From an uncultured Hydrogenophaga sp. (GTDB lineage Bacteria > Pseudomonadota > Gammaproteobacteria > Burkholderiales > Burkholderiaceae_C), in assembly GCF_958439165.1 (NCBI RefSeq), contig NZ_OY288140.1, positions 1 to 42,675 on the forward strand: a stretch of DNA of 42,675 bases. The letters are read 5' to 3'. The notes under the pieces are model-generated. The model was not told where the DNA came from. It ran no database searches and was given only the letters and a program-made list of their open reading frames with translations. This document shows, one piece after another, positions 7,423 to 15,876 of the stretch (position 1 is its first letter; each line of letters starts with the position of its first letter). Made by a program: the position numbers and the translations under genes.

Positions 7423-9228
7423 TCAGAAGGTGCGGACCTTGGGCGGGACCGATTCCACGGTCAGCGGCTTCAGGTTGACGGCCTTGTAGGTCAGGCTGTT
7501 GTCGGCGCTGTGCCACAGGGTGTGCTTCATCCACTCGGCGTCGTTCCGGCCGAGCGGGAACTGCGCGTCGTCGGCAGGGCGCTCGTAGTCGTACACCGTG
7601 TGGGCGCCACGGCATTCCTTGCGGGCAGCCGCGGAGGTCATGGTGGCCTGTGCGGCCTCGATCAGGTTCTCGACTTCCAGGGCCTCGATGCGCGCGGTGT
7701 TGAACACCTTGGACTTGTCCTTCAGACCGATGCTGTCCACACGGCTGCGGATGGCGTTGATCTTGCTCACGCCCTCGTCCATGCTGGCCTGGGTGCGGAA
7801 CACGCCGGCGTGCTGCTGCATGGTGGCGCGGATGTCGTTGGCGACGTCCTGGGCGTACTCGCCGTCGGTGGTCGAGTCCAGACGGGCCAGGCGGGCCAGG
7901 GTGCGGTCCGCACCGTCGGCCGGCACCGGCTTGTGGGTCTTGTTCTTGTCGTTGAACTGGACGATGTGGTTGCCGGCAGCGCGGCCGAACACCAGCAGGT
8001 CGAGCAGCGAGTTGGTGCCCAGGCGGTTGGCGCCGTGCACGCTGACGCAGGAACACTCACCCACCGCGTAGAGGCCGTTGACCGGCTTCTGGCCGCCCTG
8101 GCCGTCGGGCACCACCACCTGGCCGTTGATGTTGGTCGGGATGCCGCCCATCTGGTAGTGGATGGTGGGCACGACCGGGATCGGCTCGCGGGTGATGTCG
8201 ACGTTGGCGAAGTTCACGCCGATCTCGTAGACCGAGGGCAGGCGCTTGTGGATGGTCTCGGCGCTCAGGTAGCTGAAGTTCAGCAGCACATGGTCCTTGT
8301 TGGGACCGCAGCCACGGCCTTCCTTGATCTCCTGGTCCATGCAGCGCGAGACGAAATCGCGCGGTGCGAGGTCCTTGAGGGTCGGGGCGTAGCGCTCCAT
8401 GAAGCGTTCGCCTTCGGAGTTGACCAGGAAGGCGCCTTCACCGCGGCAGCCTTCGGTCAGCAGCACGCCGGCACCGGCCACGCCGGTGGGGTGGAACTGC
8501 CAGAACTCCATGTCTTCCAGCGGGATGCCGGCGCGTGCCGCCATGCCCAGGCCGTCGCCGGTGTTGATGAAGGCATTGGTGGAGGCGGCGTAGATGCGGC
8601 CTGCGCCGCCGGTGGCCAGCAGGGTGGTCTTCGCTTCGAGCATGTAGACCTCGCCGGTCTCCATCTCGAGGGCGGTCACGCCGACCACGTCGCCTTCGGC
8701 GTCGCGCACCAGATCCAGGGCCATCCATTCCACGAAGAAGGTGGTGCGGGCTGCCACGTTCTGCTGGTACAGGGTGTGCAGCATGGCGTGACCGGTGCGG
8801 TCGGCCGCAGCGCAGGCGCGCGGAACGGCCTTTTCGCCGTAGTTCGCGGTGTGGCCGCCGAACGGGCGCTGGTAGATGGTGCCGTCGGGGTTGCGGTCGA
8901 ACGGCATGCCGAAGTGTTCGAGCTCGTAAACCACCTTCGGTGCTTCACGGCACATGAACTCGATGGCGTCCTGGTCGCCCAGCCAGTCGGAGCCCTTGAT
9001 CGTGTCGTAGAAGTGGTAGTGCCAGTTGTCCTCGCTCATGTTGCCGAGGCTGGCGCCGATGCCGCCCTGAGCGGCCACGGTGTGCGAGCGCGTCGGGAAG
9101 ACCTTGGACAGCACGGCGACTTTGAGGCCTGCGCGGGCCAGCTGCAGCGAGGCACGCATGCCGGAGCCACCGGCGCCGACGATGACGACGTCAAACTGAC
9201 GCTTGGGAAGGGAGGCGGTAGCAGTCAT
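7423..9228 (-). CDS. sdhA: Succinate dehydrogenase flavoprotein subunit
   Basis: SdhA (601 residues) oxidises succinate to fumarate. It has the N-terminal dinucleotide fold VVIVGAGGSGMRASLQLA, the covalent FAD histidine in RSHTVAAQGGIGASLGN and the FAD/substrate motif HGANRLGTNSLLDLLVFGRAAG. The start at 9228 (MTATASLPKRQFDVV) is four bases after the sdhD stop and removes a 24-residue extension that runs into sdhD. Confidence 0.97.
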   Translation of the reverse strand: MTATASLPKRQFDVVIVGAGGSGMRASLQLARAGLKVAVLSKVFPTRSHTVAAQGGIGASLGNMSEDNWHYHFYDTIKGSDWLGDQDAIEFMCREAPKVVYELEHFGMPFDRNPDGTIYQRPFGGHTANYGEKAVPRACAAADRTGHAMLHTLYQQNVAARTTFFVEWMALDLVRDAEGDVVGVTALEMETGEVYMLEAKTTLLATGGAGRIYAASTNAFINTGDGLGMAARAGIPLEDMEFWQFHPTGVAGAGVLLTEGCRGEGAFLVNSEGERFMERYAPTLKDLAPRDFVSRCMDQEIKEGRGCGPNKDHVLLNFSYLSAETIHKRLPSVYEIGVNFANVDITREPIPVVPTIHYQMGGIPTNINGQVVVPDGQGGQKPVNGLYAVGECSCVSVHGANRLGTNSLLDLLVFGRAAGNHIVQFNDKNKTHKPVPADGADRTLARLARLDSTTDGEYAQDVANDIRATMQQHAGVFRTQASMDEGVSKINAIRSRVDSIGLKDKSKVFNTARIEALEVENLIEAAQATMTSAAARKECRGAHTVYDYERPADDAQFPLGRNDAEWMKHTLWHSADNSLTYKAVNLKPLTVESVPPKVRTF

Positions 9229-9232
9229 GGGG

Positions 9233-9598
9233 TCAGATTCTCCAGAGAACTTGAACGGCCCAGCCCAGGCAGGACAGGAGCCAGACCATGGTGAACACAT
9301 GCAGGACCAGTCGCACGGCGGCCGGTTTCACGTAGTCCATCCAGATGTCGCGGATGCCGACCCACACGTGGTAGGTCAGTGCCAGGAACATGGCAAAGGT
9401 CAATGCCTTCATCCACTGCGGAGCGAAGATGCTCGCCCATCCTTCATAACCGAGTGGGCCGCTGGTGAACACGACCTGCAGCAGGACGATGAGGGTGAAC
9501 AGGGCCATCAGGCCGGCGGTGATGCGTTGGGCCAGCCAGTCGCGCAGGCCGTAGTGGGCGCCGGTGACGACGCGTTTGGAACCGTAGTTGACAGACAT
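9233..9598 (-). CDS. sdhD: Succinate dehydrogenase membrane anchor subunit
   Basis: SdhD is a 121-residue integral membrane subunit with three helices (about residues 30-46, 63-82 and 95-117). ALTYHVWVGIRDIWMDYVKP contains the heme-ligand type histidine and the conserved R-D-x-x-x-D-Y segment. It anchors SdhAB and helps form the ubiquinone site. It sits between sdhC and sdhA. Confidence 0.95.
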   Translation of the reverse strand: MSVNYGSKRVVTGAHYGLRDWLAQRITAGLMALFTLIVLLQVVFTSGPLGYEGWASIFAPQWMKALTFAMFLALTYHVWVGIRDIWMDYVKPAAVRLVLHVFTMVWLLSCLGWAVQVLWRI

Positions 9599-9637
9599 GT
9601 GCGGGAATCCTTGGAATGACCGGGATGACGCCGGGTA

Positions 9638-10069
9638 TCAGTAAAGGCCGAAGAGCTTGGCGCCCAGTGCAATGGTCAGCCCGATGCTGAGCACCAGGGT
9701 GGCCACGGCGGACGATTTGCCGAACTCCTTGGTCACGGCATGACGCGCATCCATGTAGAGGTGGCGCACGCCGGCGATCAGGTGATGCAGGTAGGCCCAG
9801 ATGATGGCCAGCACCACCAGCTTGAACAGCCAGCCGGGCACGAATCCGACGCCCGAGCTGAAGGCGCTGGAGAACCGCTCGTAGGAGATCTCCGAAGACA
9901 CCGAGGTATCGAACAGCCACACGATGAGGGGCAGCAGGACAAACATCAGGCCGCCGCTGGCGCGGTGCAGGATGGAGACCCAGCCGGCTGCCGGCAGGCG
10001 GTAGGTCGTGAGGTCCTTGAAGGCGTTGATGTTGCGGAACTGGGGCCGCTGGCGAGACAGCTCGGGCAT
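9638..10069 (-). CDS. sdhC: Succinate dehydrogenase cytochrome b556 subunit
   Basis: SdhC has 143 residues and three membrane helices. SILHRASGGLMF is the conserved SdhC signature, and YLHHLIAGVRHLYMDA includes the heme b histidines. The N-terminus PELSRQRPQFRNINAF matches the betaproteobacterial type. It is the first gene of the sdhCDAB-sdhE-gltA unit, with a candidate promoter about 110 bases upstream. Confidence 0.96.
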   Translation of the reverse strand: MPELSRQRPQFRNINAFKDLTTYRLPAAGWVSILHRASGGLMFVLLPLIVWLFDTSVSSEISYERFSSAFSSGVGFVPGWLFKLVVLAIIWAYLHHLIAGVRHLYMDARHAVTKEFGKSSAVATLVLSIGLTIALGAKLFGLY

Positions 10070-10175
10070 GGTGAGGGGCTTTCTTCCGTGGGGCGGGGAG
10101 GGACAGGCGCTGGGTGAGCGGTTGTGGGTGTCAGGCGGCTGTAACCGGTTGGTAACTCAGGCCCGGCAGCCGCAA

Positions 10176-10181
10176 ATTCTA
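10176..10181 (-). promoter_or_regulatory. Candidate -10 element for sdhC
   Basis: TAGAAT on the minus strand lies 106 bases before sdhC, downstream of the gntR terminator candidate. The -35 region is poor, which would suit an activated promoter. This is a tentative reading. Confidence 0.35.
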
Positions 10182-10198
10182 TTGCAACGCACCATGAC

Positions 10199-10223
10199 AA
10201 AAACTGACGTCACCGCTGTGACG
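10199..10223 (-). terminator. Short terminator after the GntR gene
   Basis: On the minus strand CGTCAC-AGCG-GTGACG is followed by TCAGTTTTTG. The six-base-pair stem is short but the T-run is good. It lies 37 bases after the regulator's stop and before the sdhC promoter candidate. The dyad could instead be an operator for sdhC. Confidence 0.45.
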
Positions 10224-10260
10224 GGGCTATCAAGGTCATTGTCAGGAAGCATCGGTGTGC

Positions 10261-11070
10261 TCAGCTCAGTTCGTTGCGGTAATGGCGGCTGTCGGTGCGG
10301 TAAAGGCCCCTGCGCAGCTCCATTGGCGCGTCGTTGTAGGTGTAGGCGGTCCGTTCGACGCTGAGCAGGGGGCTGCCCGGTGCAACGGCGAGCAGGGCAG
10401 CGGCGTCGGCTTCGGCGCCCACCGCCTTGAGTTTTTCGACCGCACGCACCATGCGCACCCCGAATTCGGCCTCGAACAGGGCGTACATGGGTCCGCGGTA
10501 GTCGGACAGGGTCTCCACGGTGAGGCCCTTGAAGGGCCCGCCGGGCAGCCAGATGTCCTCGAGGATGGTCGGCGATCCGCTGAAGGAGAGCACCCGGCGC
10601 GCCTGCAGCACCGCGTCGCCGGTGCGCAGGTTCAAGGCCCGGGCCACCTCGGCCGGCGCCCGCAGGCGGCGGCATTCGATGATCCGGCGCTCGGCCGGGC
10701 CCTGCTCGTCCAGCGAGCCGCCGTCGGGCAGCAGGCGCAGGAACCGGTACTGGATGTGCTGTTCGGCGTGGGTGGCCACGAAGGTGCCCTTGCCCTGGCG
10801 GCGCACCAGCAGGTTGTCGGTGGCCAGTTCGTCGATGGCCTTGCGCACCGTGCCCTGGCTGACCCGGTAACGGGCGGCCAGTTCCAGTTCGCTGGGGATC
10901 ATGTCGCCGGGTTTCCACTCGCCGGCCTGCAGGCTGCGCAGGATCAGCGACTTGATCTGCTGGTAAAGCGGGCTGAAGGCCGGGGCGGCTTCGGCGGGCG
11001 CTCCAGCGCCCGGTACGACGGCGTCCGCGCCCGCGAGGGCGGCGTCGGCAGGGGGCTGGGTGGTGGGCAT
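10261..11070 (-). CDS. GntR/HutC-family transcriptional regulator of the TCA genes
   Basis: This 269-residue regulator has an N-terminal winged helix (PLYQQIKSLILRSLQAGEWKPGDMIPSELELAARYRVSQGTVRKAIDELATDNLLVRRQGKGTFVATH, about residues 35-105) and a C-terminal UTRA ligand domain ending ELRRGLYRTDSRHYRNEL, which places it in the HutC subfamily. It lies between sdhC (same strand) and mdh (divergent), so it probably controls both. The ATG at 11070 was chosen as the first ATG; a TTG at 11106 would add twelve residues, and neither has a clear ribosome site. The perfect palindrome at 11111-11124 in its own promoter is the likely operator. The ligand is unknown, probably an organic acid. Confidence 0.9.
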   Translation of the reverse strand: MPTTQPPADAALAGADAVVPGAGAPAEAAPAFSPLYQQIKSLILRSLQAGEWKPGDMIPSELELAARYRVSQGTVRKAIDELATDNLLVRRQGKGTFVATHAEQHIQYRFLRLLPDGGSLDEQGPAERRIIECRRLRAPAEVARALNLRTGDAVLQARRVLSFSGSPTILEDIWLPGGPFKGLTVETLSDYRGPMYALFEAEFGVRMVRAVEKLKAVGAEADAAALLAVAPGSPLLSVERTAYTYNDAPMELRRGLYRTDSRHYRNELS

Positions 11071-11110
11071 GGGGAGGAGGGCCGTCGGTGTTCCGGATGC
11101 CCTCAATCAT

Positions 11111-11130
11111 ATCTTATATAAGACATAAGA
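11111..11130. promoter_or_regulatory. Palindromic operator between gntR and mdh
   Basis: ATCTTATATAAGAC contains the perfect 12-base palindrome TCTTATATAAGA and is followed by a further ATAAGA(C) half-site, so ATAAGAC occurs twice in tandem. It is strikingly AT-rich for this genome. It lies in the divergent gap upstream of the mdh -35 and just in front of the regulator gene. The same 14 bases recur, inverted, at 31392-31405. It is the likely binding site of the adjacent GntR protein. Confidence 0.75.
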
Positions 11131-11134
11131 CAAA

Positions 11135-11164
11135 TTGACGTATCAGGGTTTGCGAGGGTACACT
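11135..11164 (+). promoter_or_regulatory. mdh promoter (-35 TTGACG, -10 TACACT)
   Basis: TTGACG (11135-11140) and TACACT (11159-11164) are separated by 18 bases and lie 40 bases before the mdh ATG. The GntR-type palindrome abuts the -35, which fits repression or activation from that site. Confidence 0.6.
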
Positions 11165-11203
11165 CGGGCCCTCTCACAACCGCCCTTTTCCTGGAGTTTT
11201 CAC

Positions 11204-12190
11204 ATGAGCAAGAAGCCTGTTCGCGTCGCCGTCACCGGTGCCGCCGGCCAGATCGGTTACGCCCTGCTGTTCCGCATCGCCTCGGGCGAAATGCTGGGCA
11301 AGGATCAGCCCGTGATCCTGCAACTGCTGGAAATTCCGGACGAGAAGGCTCAGAACGCTCTGAAGGGCGTGATCATGGAGCTCGAGGACTGCGCCTTCCC
11401 GCTGCTGGCCGGCATCGAGGCCCACAGCGACCCCATGACCGCCTTCAAGGACACCGATTACGCCCTGCTGGTCGGTGCCCGTCCCCGCGGCCCCGGCATG
11501 GAGCGTGCCGACCTGCTGGCCGCCAACGCCCAGATCTTCACCGCCCAGGGCAAGGCCCTGAACGCCGTGGCCTCGCGCAACGTGCGCGTGCTGGTGGTGG
11601 GCAACCCGGCCAACACCAACGCCTACATCGCCATGAAGAGCGCGCCCGACCTGCCGCGCAAGAACTTCACCGCCATGCTGCGCCTGGACCACAACCGCGC
11701 TGCCAGCCAGATCGCCACCAAGATGGGCATCGCCGTGGGCGACATCGAGAAGCTGGCCGTCTGGGGCAACCACTCGCCGACCATGTACGCCGACTACCGC
11801 TTCGCCACCGTGAACGGCAAGGGCGTCAAGGACGCCATCAACGACCACGCCTGGAACAAGGACGTGTTCCTGCCCACCGTGGGCAAGCGCGGCGCCGCCA
11901 TCATTGCCGCCCGTGGCCTGTCGTCGGCTGCCTCGGCCGCCAACGCCGCCATCGACCACATGCGCGACTGGGCCCTGGGCACCAGCGGCAAGTGGGTCAC
12001 CATGGGCGTGCCGTCCAACGGCGAATACGGCATCCCCAAGGACGTCATGTTCGGCTACCCGGTCACCTGTGAGGGCGGTGAATACAAGATCGTCGAAGGC
12101 CTGCCCATCGACGCCTTCTCGCAGGAATGCATCGACAAGACCCTGGCCGAGCTCCAGGGCGAGCAGGACGGCGTCAAGCACCTGCTGTAA
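11204..12190 (+). CDS. mdh: Malate dehydrogenase (NAD)
   Basis: Mdh (328 residues) interconverts malate and oxaloacetate. It has the NAD fold VAVTGAAGQIGYALLFRIASGEMLG and the substrate loop GARPRGPGMERADLL with its arginines. VVGNPANTNAYIAM follows, and the catalytic His is in WGNHSPTMYADY. The length and the GQIGYALL motif are those of the 'cytosolic/chloroplast-like' type common in Burkholderiales. The start at 11204 has GGAG upstream (CTGGAGTTTTCAC). The gene is transcribed with the lyase gene 16 bases downstream and probably with acnB. Confidence 0.97.
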   Translation: MSKKPVRVAVTGAAGQIGYALLFRIASGEMLGKDQPVILQLLEIPDEKAQNALKGVIMELEDCAFPLLAGIEAHSDPMTAFKDTDYALLVGARPRGPGMERADLLAANAQIFTAQGKALNAVASRNVRVLVVGNPANTNAYIAMKSAPDLPRKNFTAMLRLDHNRAASQIATKMGIAVGDIEKLAVWGNHSPTMYADYRFATVNGKGVKDAINDHAWNKDVFLPTVGKRGAAIIAARGLSSAASAANAAIDHMRDWALGTSGKWVTMGVPSNGEYGIPKDVMFGYPVTCEGGEYKIVEGLPIDAFSQECIDKTLAELQGEQDGVKHLL

Positions 12191-12206
12191 CCGCTTGGTA
12201 ACTCCG

Positions 12207-13193
12207 GTGAGCGCCAACCCCGCCAGCATCCTTCTGGGCGCCCAGGCGGGGGCGTTTGCGCTGCCGGTGTGCGACCACTACAGCGGCGTCGAGGCCCGCA
12301 TGCGCAAGAGCCTGCAGCTGCAGGCCGAGCTGCAGGCGGAGTTCGGCGCCTGCGTGGTGGACATCACGCTGGACTGCGAAGACGGCGCCCCGGTGGGCGG
12401 TGAGGCAGAACATGCCGTCCTGGTCACCGAACTCGCGCTGTCGGCCGCGCCCGAAGCCCGCGTGGCCGTGCGGGTGCATCCGGTGGACCACCCGGCCTTC
12501 GAGGCCGACGTGGCTGCCATCGTCGGCCGAGCCGGGCACCGCCTGTGCCATGTCATGGTGCCCAAGGTCGAGACCGTTGCCGACGTGCAGCGGGCGGCAG
12601 ACGCGCTGGATGCCGCCGGCGCCCCCGGTCTCATGCTGCATGCGCTCATCGAGTCACCGGCCGCCGTCCACCGCGCCTTCGACATCGCCGCCCATCCGCG
12701 CCTCCAGAGCCTCAGCTTCGGCCTGATGGACTTCGTGTCCGCGCATGGCGGGGCCATCCCGTCCGACGGCATGGGGGTGCAGGGCCAGTTCAGCCACCCG
12801 CTGGTGCTGCGCGCCAAGCTCGCCATCGCCAGTGCCTGCCATGCCCATGGCAAGGTGCCGTCGCACTGCGTGGTCACCGAGTTCCGCGACACCGCTGCCT
12901 TGCAGGCTGCCGCCCGCCGCGCTGCGCGCGAGCTGGGTTACACCCGCATGTGGAGCATCCACCCCGACCAGATCCGTCCCATCCTGGCCGCCTTCGCGCC
13001 GGCCGACGACGAGATCGATCAGGCCGCCACCGTCATCGACCGCGCCGCTGCTGCCCAGTGGGCACCGGTTCAGGTGGACGGCCGGCTGCACGACCGCGCC
13101 AGCTACCGCTATTACTGGCAGCTGCTGGAGCGAGCCCACCGCACCGGTCGGACCCTTCCCGACGCGGTGCGCCCCCTGTTGGCCACCCACTGA
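12207..13193 (+). CDS. HpcH/HpaI aldolase, citrate-lyase beta-like protein
   Basis: This 328-residue protein belongs to the CitE-like CoA-ester lyase family of TIM barrels that use Mg and act on malyl-, citramalyl- or citryl-CoA type substrates. Family features are the early R (EARMRKSLQLQAE), the DCEDGAP metal/substrate motif, VMVPKVET, the ALIESPAAV strand and RMWSIHPDQI near the end. It starts with GTG 16 bases after mdh and ends 26 bases before acnB. No citD, citF or other citrate-lyase subunit lies nearby, so citrate cleavage is unlikely. The real substrate is unknown; its place between mdh and acnB suggests TCA-linked acyl-CoA repair or side-product removal, which is inference. Confidence 0.85.
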   Translation: MSANPASILLGAQAGAFALPVCDHYSGVEARMRKSLQLQAELQAEFGACVVDITLDCEDGAPVGGEAEHAVLVTELALSAAPEARVAVRVHPVDHPAFEADVAAIVGRAGHRLCHVMVPKVETVADVQRAADALDAAGAPGLMLHALIESPAAVHRAFDIAAHPRLQSLSFGLMDFVSAHGGAIPSDGMGVQGQFSHPLVLRAKLAIASACHAHGKVPSHCVVTEFRDTAALQAAARRAARELGYTRMWSIHPDQIRPILAAFAPADDEIDQAATVIDRAAAAQWAPVQVDGRLHDRASYRYYWQLLERAHRTGRTLPDAVRPLLATH

Positions 13194-13219
13194 TTCCCTG
13201 TCTTTTTCTGGAGAACGCC

Positions 13220-15820
13220 ATGTCCGACTTCCTCGCCGTTTACCGAGCCCATGCCGCCGAGCGCGCCGCCCTGGGCATTCCGCCGCTGCCGCTGGATGCC
13301 AAGCAGGTGGCTGCGCTGATCGAGCTGATCAAGAGCCCGCCGGCCGGCGAAGACGCCTTCCTGCTGGACCTCCTGACCCACCGCGTGCCTCCCGGCGTGG
13401 ACGATGCCGCCAAGGTCAAGGCCAGCTTCCTGGCGGCCGTGGCCCACGGCGACCTGAAGGTGGCCCTGATCTCCAAGGCCAAGGCCACCGAACTGCTCGG
13501 CACCATGGTGGGCGGCTACAACGTTCACCCGCTGATCGAGCTGCTGGACGACGCCGAGGTGGCAGCAGTCGCCGCCGAAGGCCTGAAGAAGACGCTGCTG
13601 ATGTTCGACTTCTTCAACGATGTGGCCGAGAAGGCCCGTGCCGGCAACGCCAAGGCACAGGAAGTCATGAAGAGCTGGGCCGATGCCGAGTGGTTCACCA
13701 CCCGCCCCGAAGTGCCCAAGTCCATCACCGTGACCGTGTTCAAGGTGCCCGGCGAGACCAACACCGACGACCTCTCGCCGGCACCCGACGCCTGGAGCCG
13801 CCCGGACATCCCGCTGCACTACCTGGCCATGCTGAAGAACACCCGTCCTGACGCGGCCTTCAAGCCGGAGGAAGACGGCAAGCGCGGCCCGATGCAGTTC
13901 ATCGAGGACCTCAAGAAGAAGGGCCATCTGGTGGCCTACGTGGGTGATGTGGTCGGCACCGGCTCCAGCCGCAAGTCGGCCACCAACTCGGTGATCTGGG
14001 CCACCGGCCAGGACATCCCCTTCGTGCCGAACAAGCGCTTCGGCGGCGTGACCCTGGGCGGCAAGATCGCTCCCATCTTCTTCAACACCCAGGAAGACTC
14101 GGGTTCGCTGCCGATCGAGGTCGATGTGGGCCAGCTGGAGATGGGCGACGTGATCGACGTGCTGCCCTACGACGGCAAGATCGTCCGCAACGGCCAGACC
14201 GTCACCGAATTCCAGCTCAAGAGCGATGTGCTGTTCGACGAAGTGCGCGCCGGCGGCCGCATCAACCTGATCATCGGCCGCTCGCTCACTGCCAAGGCCC
14301 GCGAGTTCCTCGGTCTGCCGGCCTCCACCGTGTTCCGCCTGCCGTCGGCCCCCAAGGCCACCAACGCCGGCTTCACCCTGGCCCAGAAGATGGTGGGCCG
14401 CGCCGTGGGCCTGCCGGAAGGTCAGGGCGTGCGCCCGGGCACCTACTGCGAGCCCAAGATGACCACCGTGGGCAGCCAGGACACCACCGGCCCCATGACC
14501 CGCGACGAACTGAAGGACCTGGCCTGCCTGGGCTTCAGCGCCGATCTGGTGATGCAGAGCTTCTGCCACACCGCCGCCTACCCCAAGCCGGTGGACGTCA
14601 AGACCCACCGCGAGCTGCCGGCCTTCATCAGCAACCGTGGCGGCGTGGCCCTGCGCCCGGGTGACGGCGTGATCCACAGCTGGCTCAACCGCCTGCTGCT
14701 GCCCGACACCGTGGGCACCGGCGGTGACTCGCACACCCGCTTCCCCATCGGCATCAGCTTCCCGGCCGGCTCCGGTCTGGTGGCCTTCGGCGCCGCCACC
14801 GGCGTGATGCCGCTGGACATGCCCGAGTCGGTGCTGGTGCGCTTCAAGGGCCAGATGCAGCCGGGCGTGACCCTGCGCGACCTGGTGCACGCCATTCCGC
14901 TGTACGCCATCAAGGCCGGTCTGCTGACCGTGGCCAAGGCCGGCAAGAAGAACATCTTCAGCGGCCGCATCCTGGAAATTGAAGGTCTGCCCGACCTGAA
15001 GGTGGAGCAGGCCTTCGAGCTGTCCGACGCGTCTGCCGAGCGTTCCGCCGCCGGCTGCACCATCAAGCTCAACCCGGAGCCGATCAAGGAATACCTCACC
15101 AGCAACATCGTGCTGATGAAGAACATGATCGCCGACGGCTACCAGGACAAGCGCACCCTGGAGCGCCGTATCCGCAAGGTGGAAGAGTGGCTGGCCAAGC
15201 CCGACCTGCTGGAAGCCGACAAGGACGCCGAGTACGCCGCCGTCATCGAGATCGACCTGAACGAGCTCAAGGAGCCGGTGCTGTGCTGCCCGAACGATCC
15301 GGACGATGCCAAGGTCCTGTCCGAGGTGGCCGGCACCAAGATCGACGAAGCTTTCATCGGCTCGTGCATGACCAACATCGGCCACTTCCGCGCTGCAGCC
15401 AAGCTGCTGGGCGGCCAGCGCGACATCCCGGTCAAGCTGTGGGTGGCACCGCCGACCAAGATGGACGAGAGCGAGCTGATCAAGGAAGGCCATTACGCCA
15501 ACTTCGGCGCCGCCGGTGCCCGCACCGAAATGCCGGGCTGCAGCCTGTGCATGGGCAACCAGGCCCAGGTGCGCGAAGGTGCCACCGTGGTGTCCACCAG
15601 CACCCGCAACTTCCCCAACCGCCTGGGCAAGAACACCAACGTGTTCCTGGCTTCTGCCGAGCTGGCGGCGATTGCCTCCAAGCTGGGCAAGCTGCCCACC
15701 GTGGCCGAGTACCAGGACGCCATGGGCATCATCAACAAGGATGCCGCCAGCGTCTACAAGTACATGAACTTCGACCAGATCGAGGAGTACGCCGAGACCG
15801 CCAAGGGCGTGTCGGTCTGA
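13220..15820 (+). CDS. acnB: Aconitate hydratase B
   Basis: AcnB (866 residues) isomerises citrate and isocitrate, and the family can also hydrate 2-methyl-cis-aconitate. The B-type domain order is clear: an N-terminal HEAT-like domain, then the swivel domain (GDVVGTGSSRKSATNSVIW near residues 240-255), then the catalytic domains. These hold GTGGDSHTRFPIG and the cluster cysteines in LCCPNDPDDAK, EAFIGSCMTNIGHF and MPGCSLCMGNQ. The start at 13220 (MSDFLAVYRAHAAERAA) has GGAG upstream. It ends before a strong shared terminator. Confidence 0.97.
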   Translation: MSDFLAVYRAHAAERAALGIPPLPLDAKQVAALIELIKSPPAGEDAFLLDLLTHRVPPGVDDAAKVKASFLAAVAHGDLKVALISKAKATELLGTMVGGYNVHPLIELLDDAEVAAVAAEGLKKTLLMFDFFNDVAEKARAGNAKAQEVMKSWADAEWFTTRPEVPKSITVTVFKVPGETNTDDLSPAPDAWSRPDIPLHYLAMLKNTRPDAAFKPEEDGKRGPMQFIEDLKKKGHLVAYVGDVVGTGSSRKSATNSVIWATGQDIPFVPNKRFGGVTLGGKIAPIFFNTQEDSGSLPIEVDVGQLEMGDVIDVLPYDGKIVRNGQTVTEFQLKSDVLFDEVRAGGRINLIIGRSLTAKAREFLGLPASTVFRLPSAPKATNAGFTLAQKMVGRAVGLPEGQGVRPGTYCEPKMTTVGSQDTTGPMTRDELKDLACLGFSADLVMQSFCHTAAYPKPVDVKTHRELPAFISNRGGVALRPGDGVIHSWLNRLLLPDTVGTGGDSHTRFPIGISFPAGSGLVAFGAATGVMPLDMPESVLVRFKGQMQPGVTLRDLVHAIPLYAIKAGLLTVAKAGKKNIFSGRILEIEGLPDLKVEQAFELSDASAERSAAGCTIKLNPEPIKEYLTSNIVLMKNMIADGYQDKRTLERRIRKVEEWLAKPDLLEADKDAEYAAVIEIDLNELKEPVLCCPNDPDDAKVLSEVAGTKIDEAFIGSCMTNIGHFRAAAKLLGGQRDIPVKLWVAPPTKMDESELIKEGHYANFGAAGARTEMPGCSLCMGNQAQVREGATVVSTSTRNFPNRLGKNTNVFLASAELAAIASKLGKLPTVAEYQDAMGIINKDAASVYKYMNFDQIEEYAETAKGVSV

Positions 15821-15840
15821 TCCTTCGCCGACCTGAAGCA

Positions 15841-15876
15841 AAAACCCCCGGTGCCGCGAGGCCCGGGGGTTTTTTA
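15841..15876. terminator. Strong bidirectional terminator after acnB
   Basis: AAAACCCCCGG pairs with CCGGGGGTTTT, and six T follow on the plus strand. On the minus strand the same stem ends in GGGGGTTTTTGCTT. It serves acnB and the convergent effector gene, whose TAA stop lies within the A/T arm (15874-15876). Confidence 0.95.

Noticed and set aside
7510..9294. Plus-strand open frame of 594 codons opposite sdhA
   Set aside because: It is antisense to a fully conserved flavoprotein gene and has no domain.
13112..15841. Minus-strand open frame of 909 codons opposite acnB
   Set aside because: It is the mirror frame of a complete aconitase; composition and lack of motifs show it is not coding.
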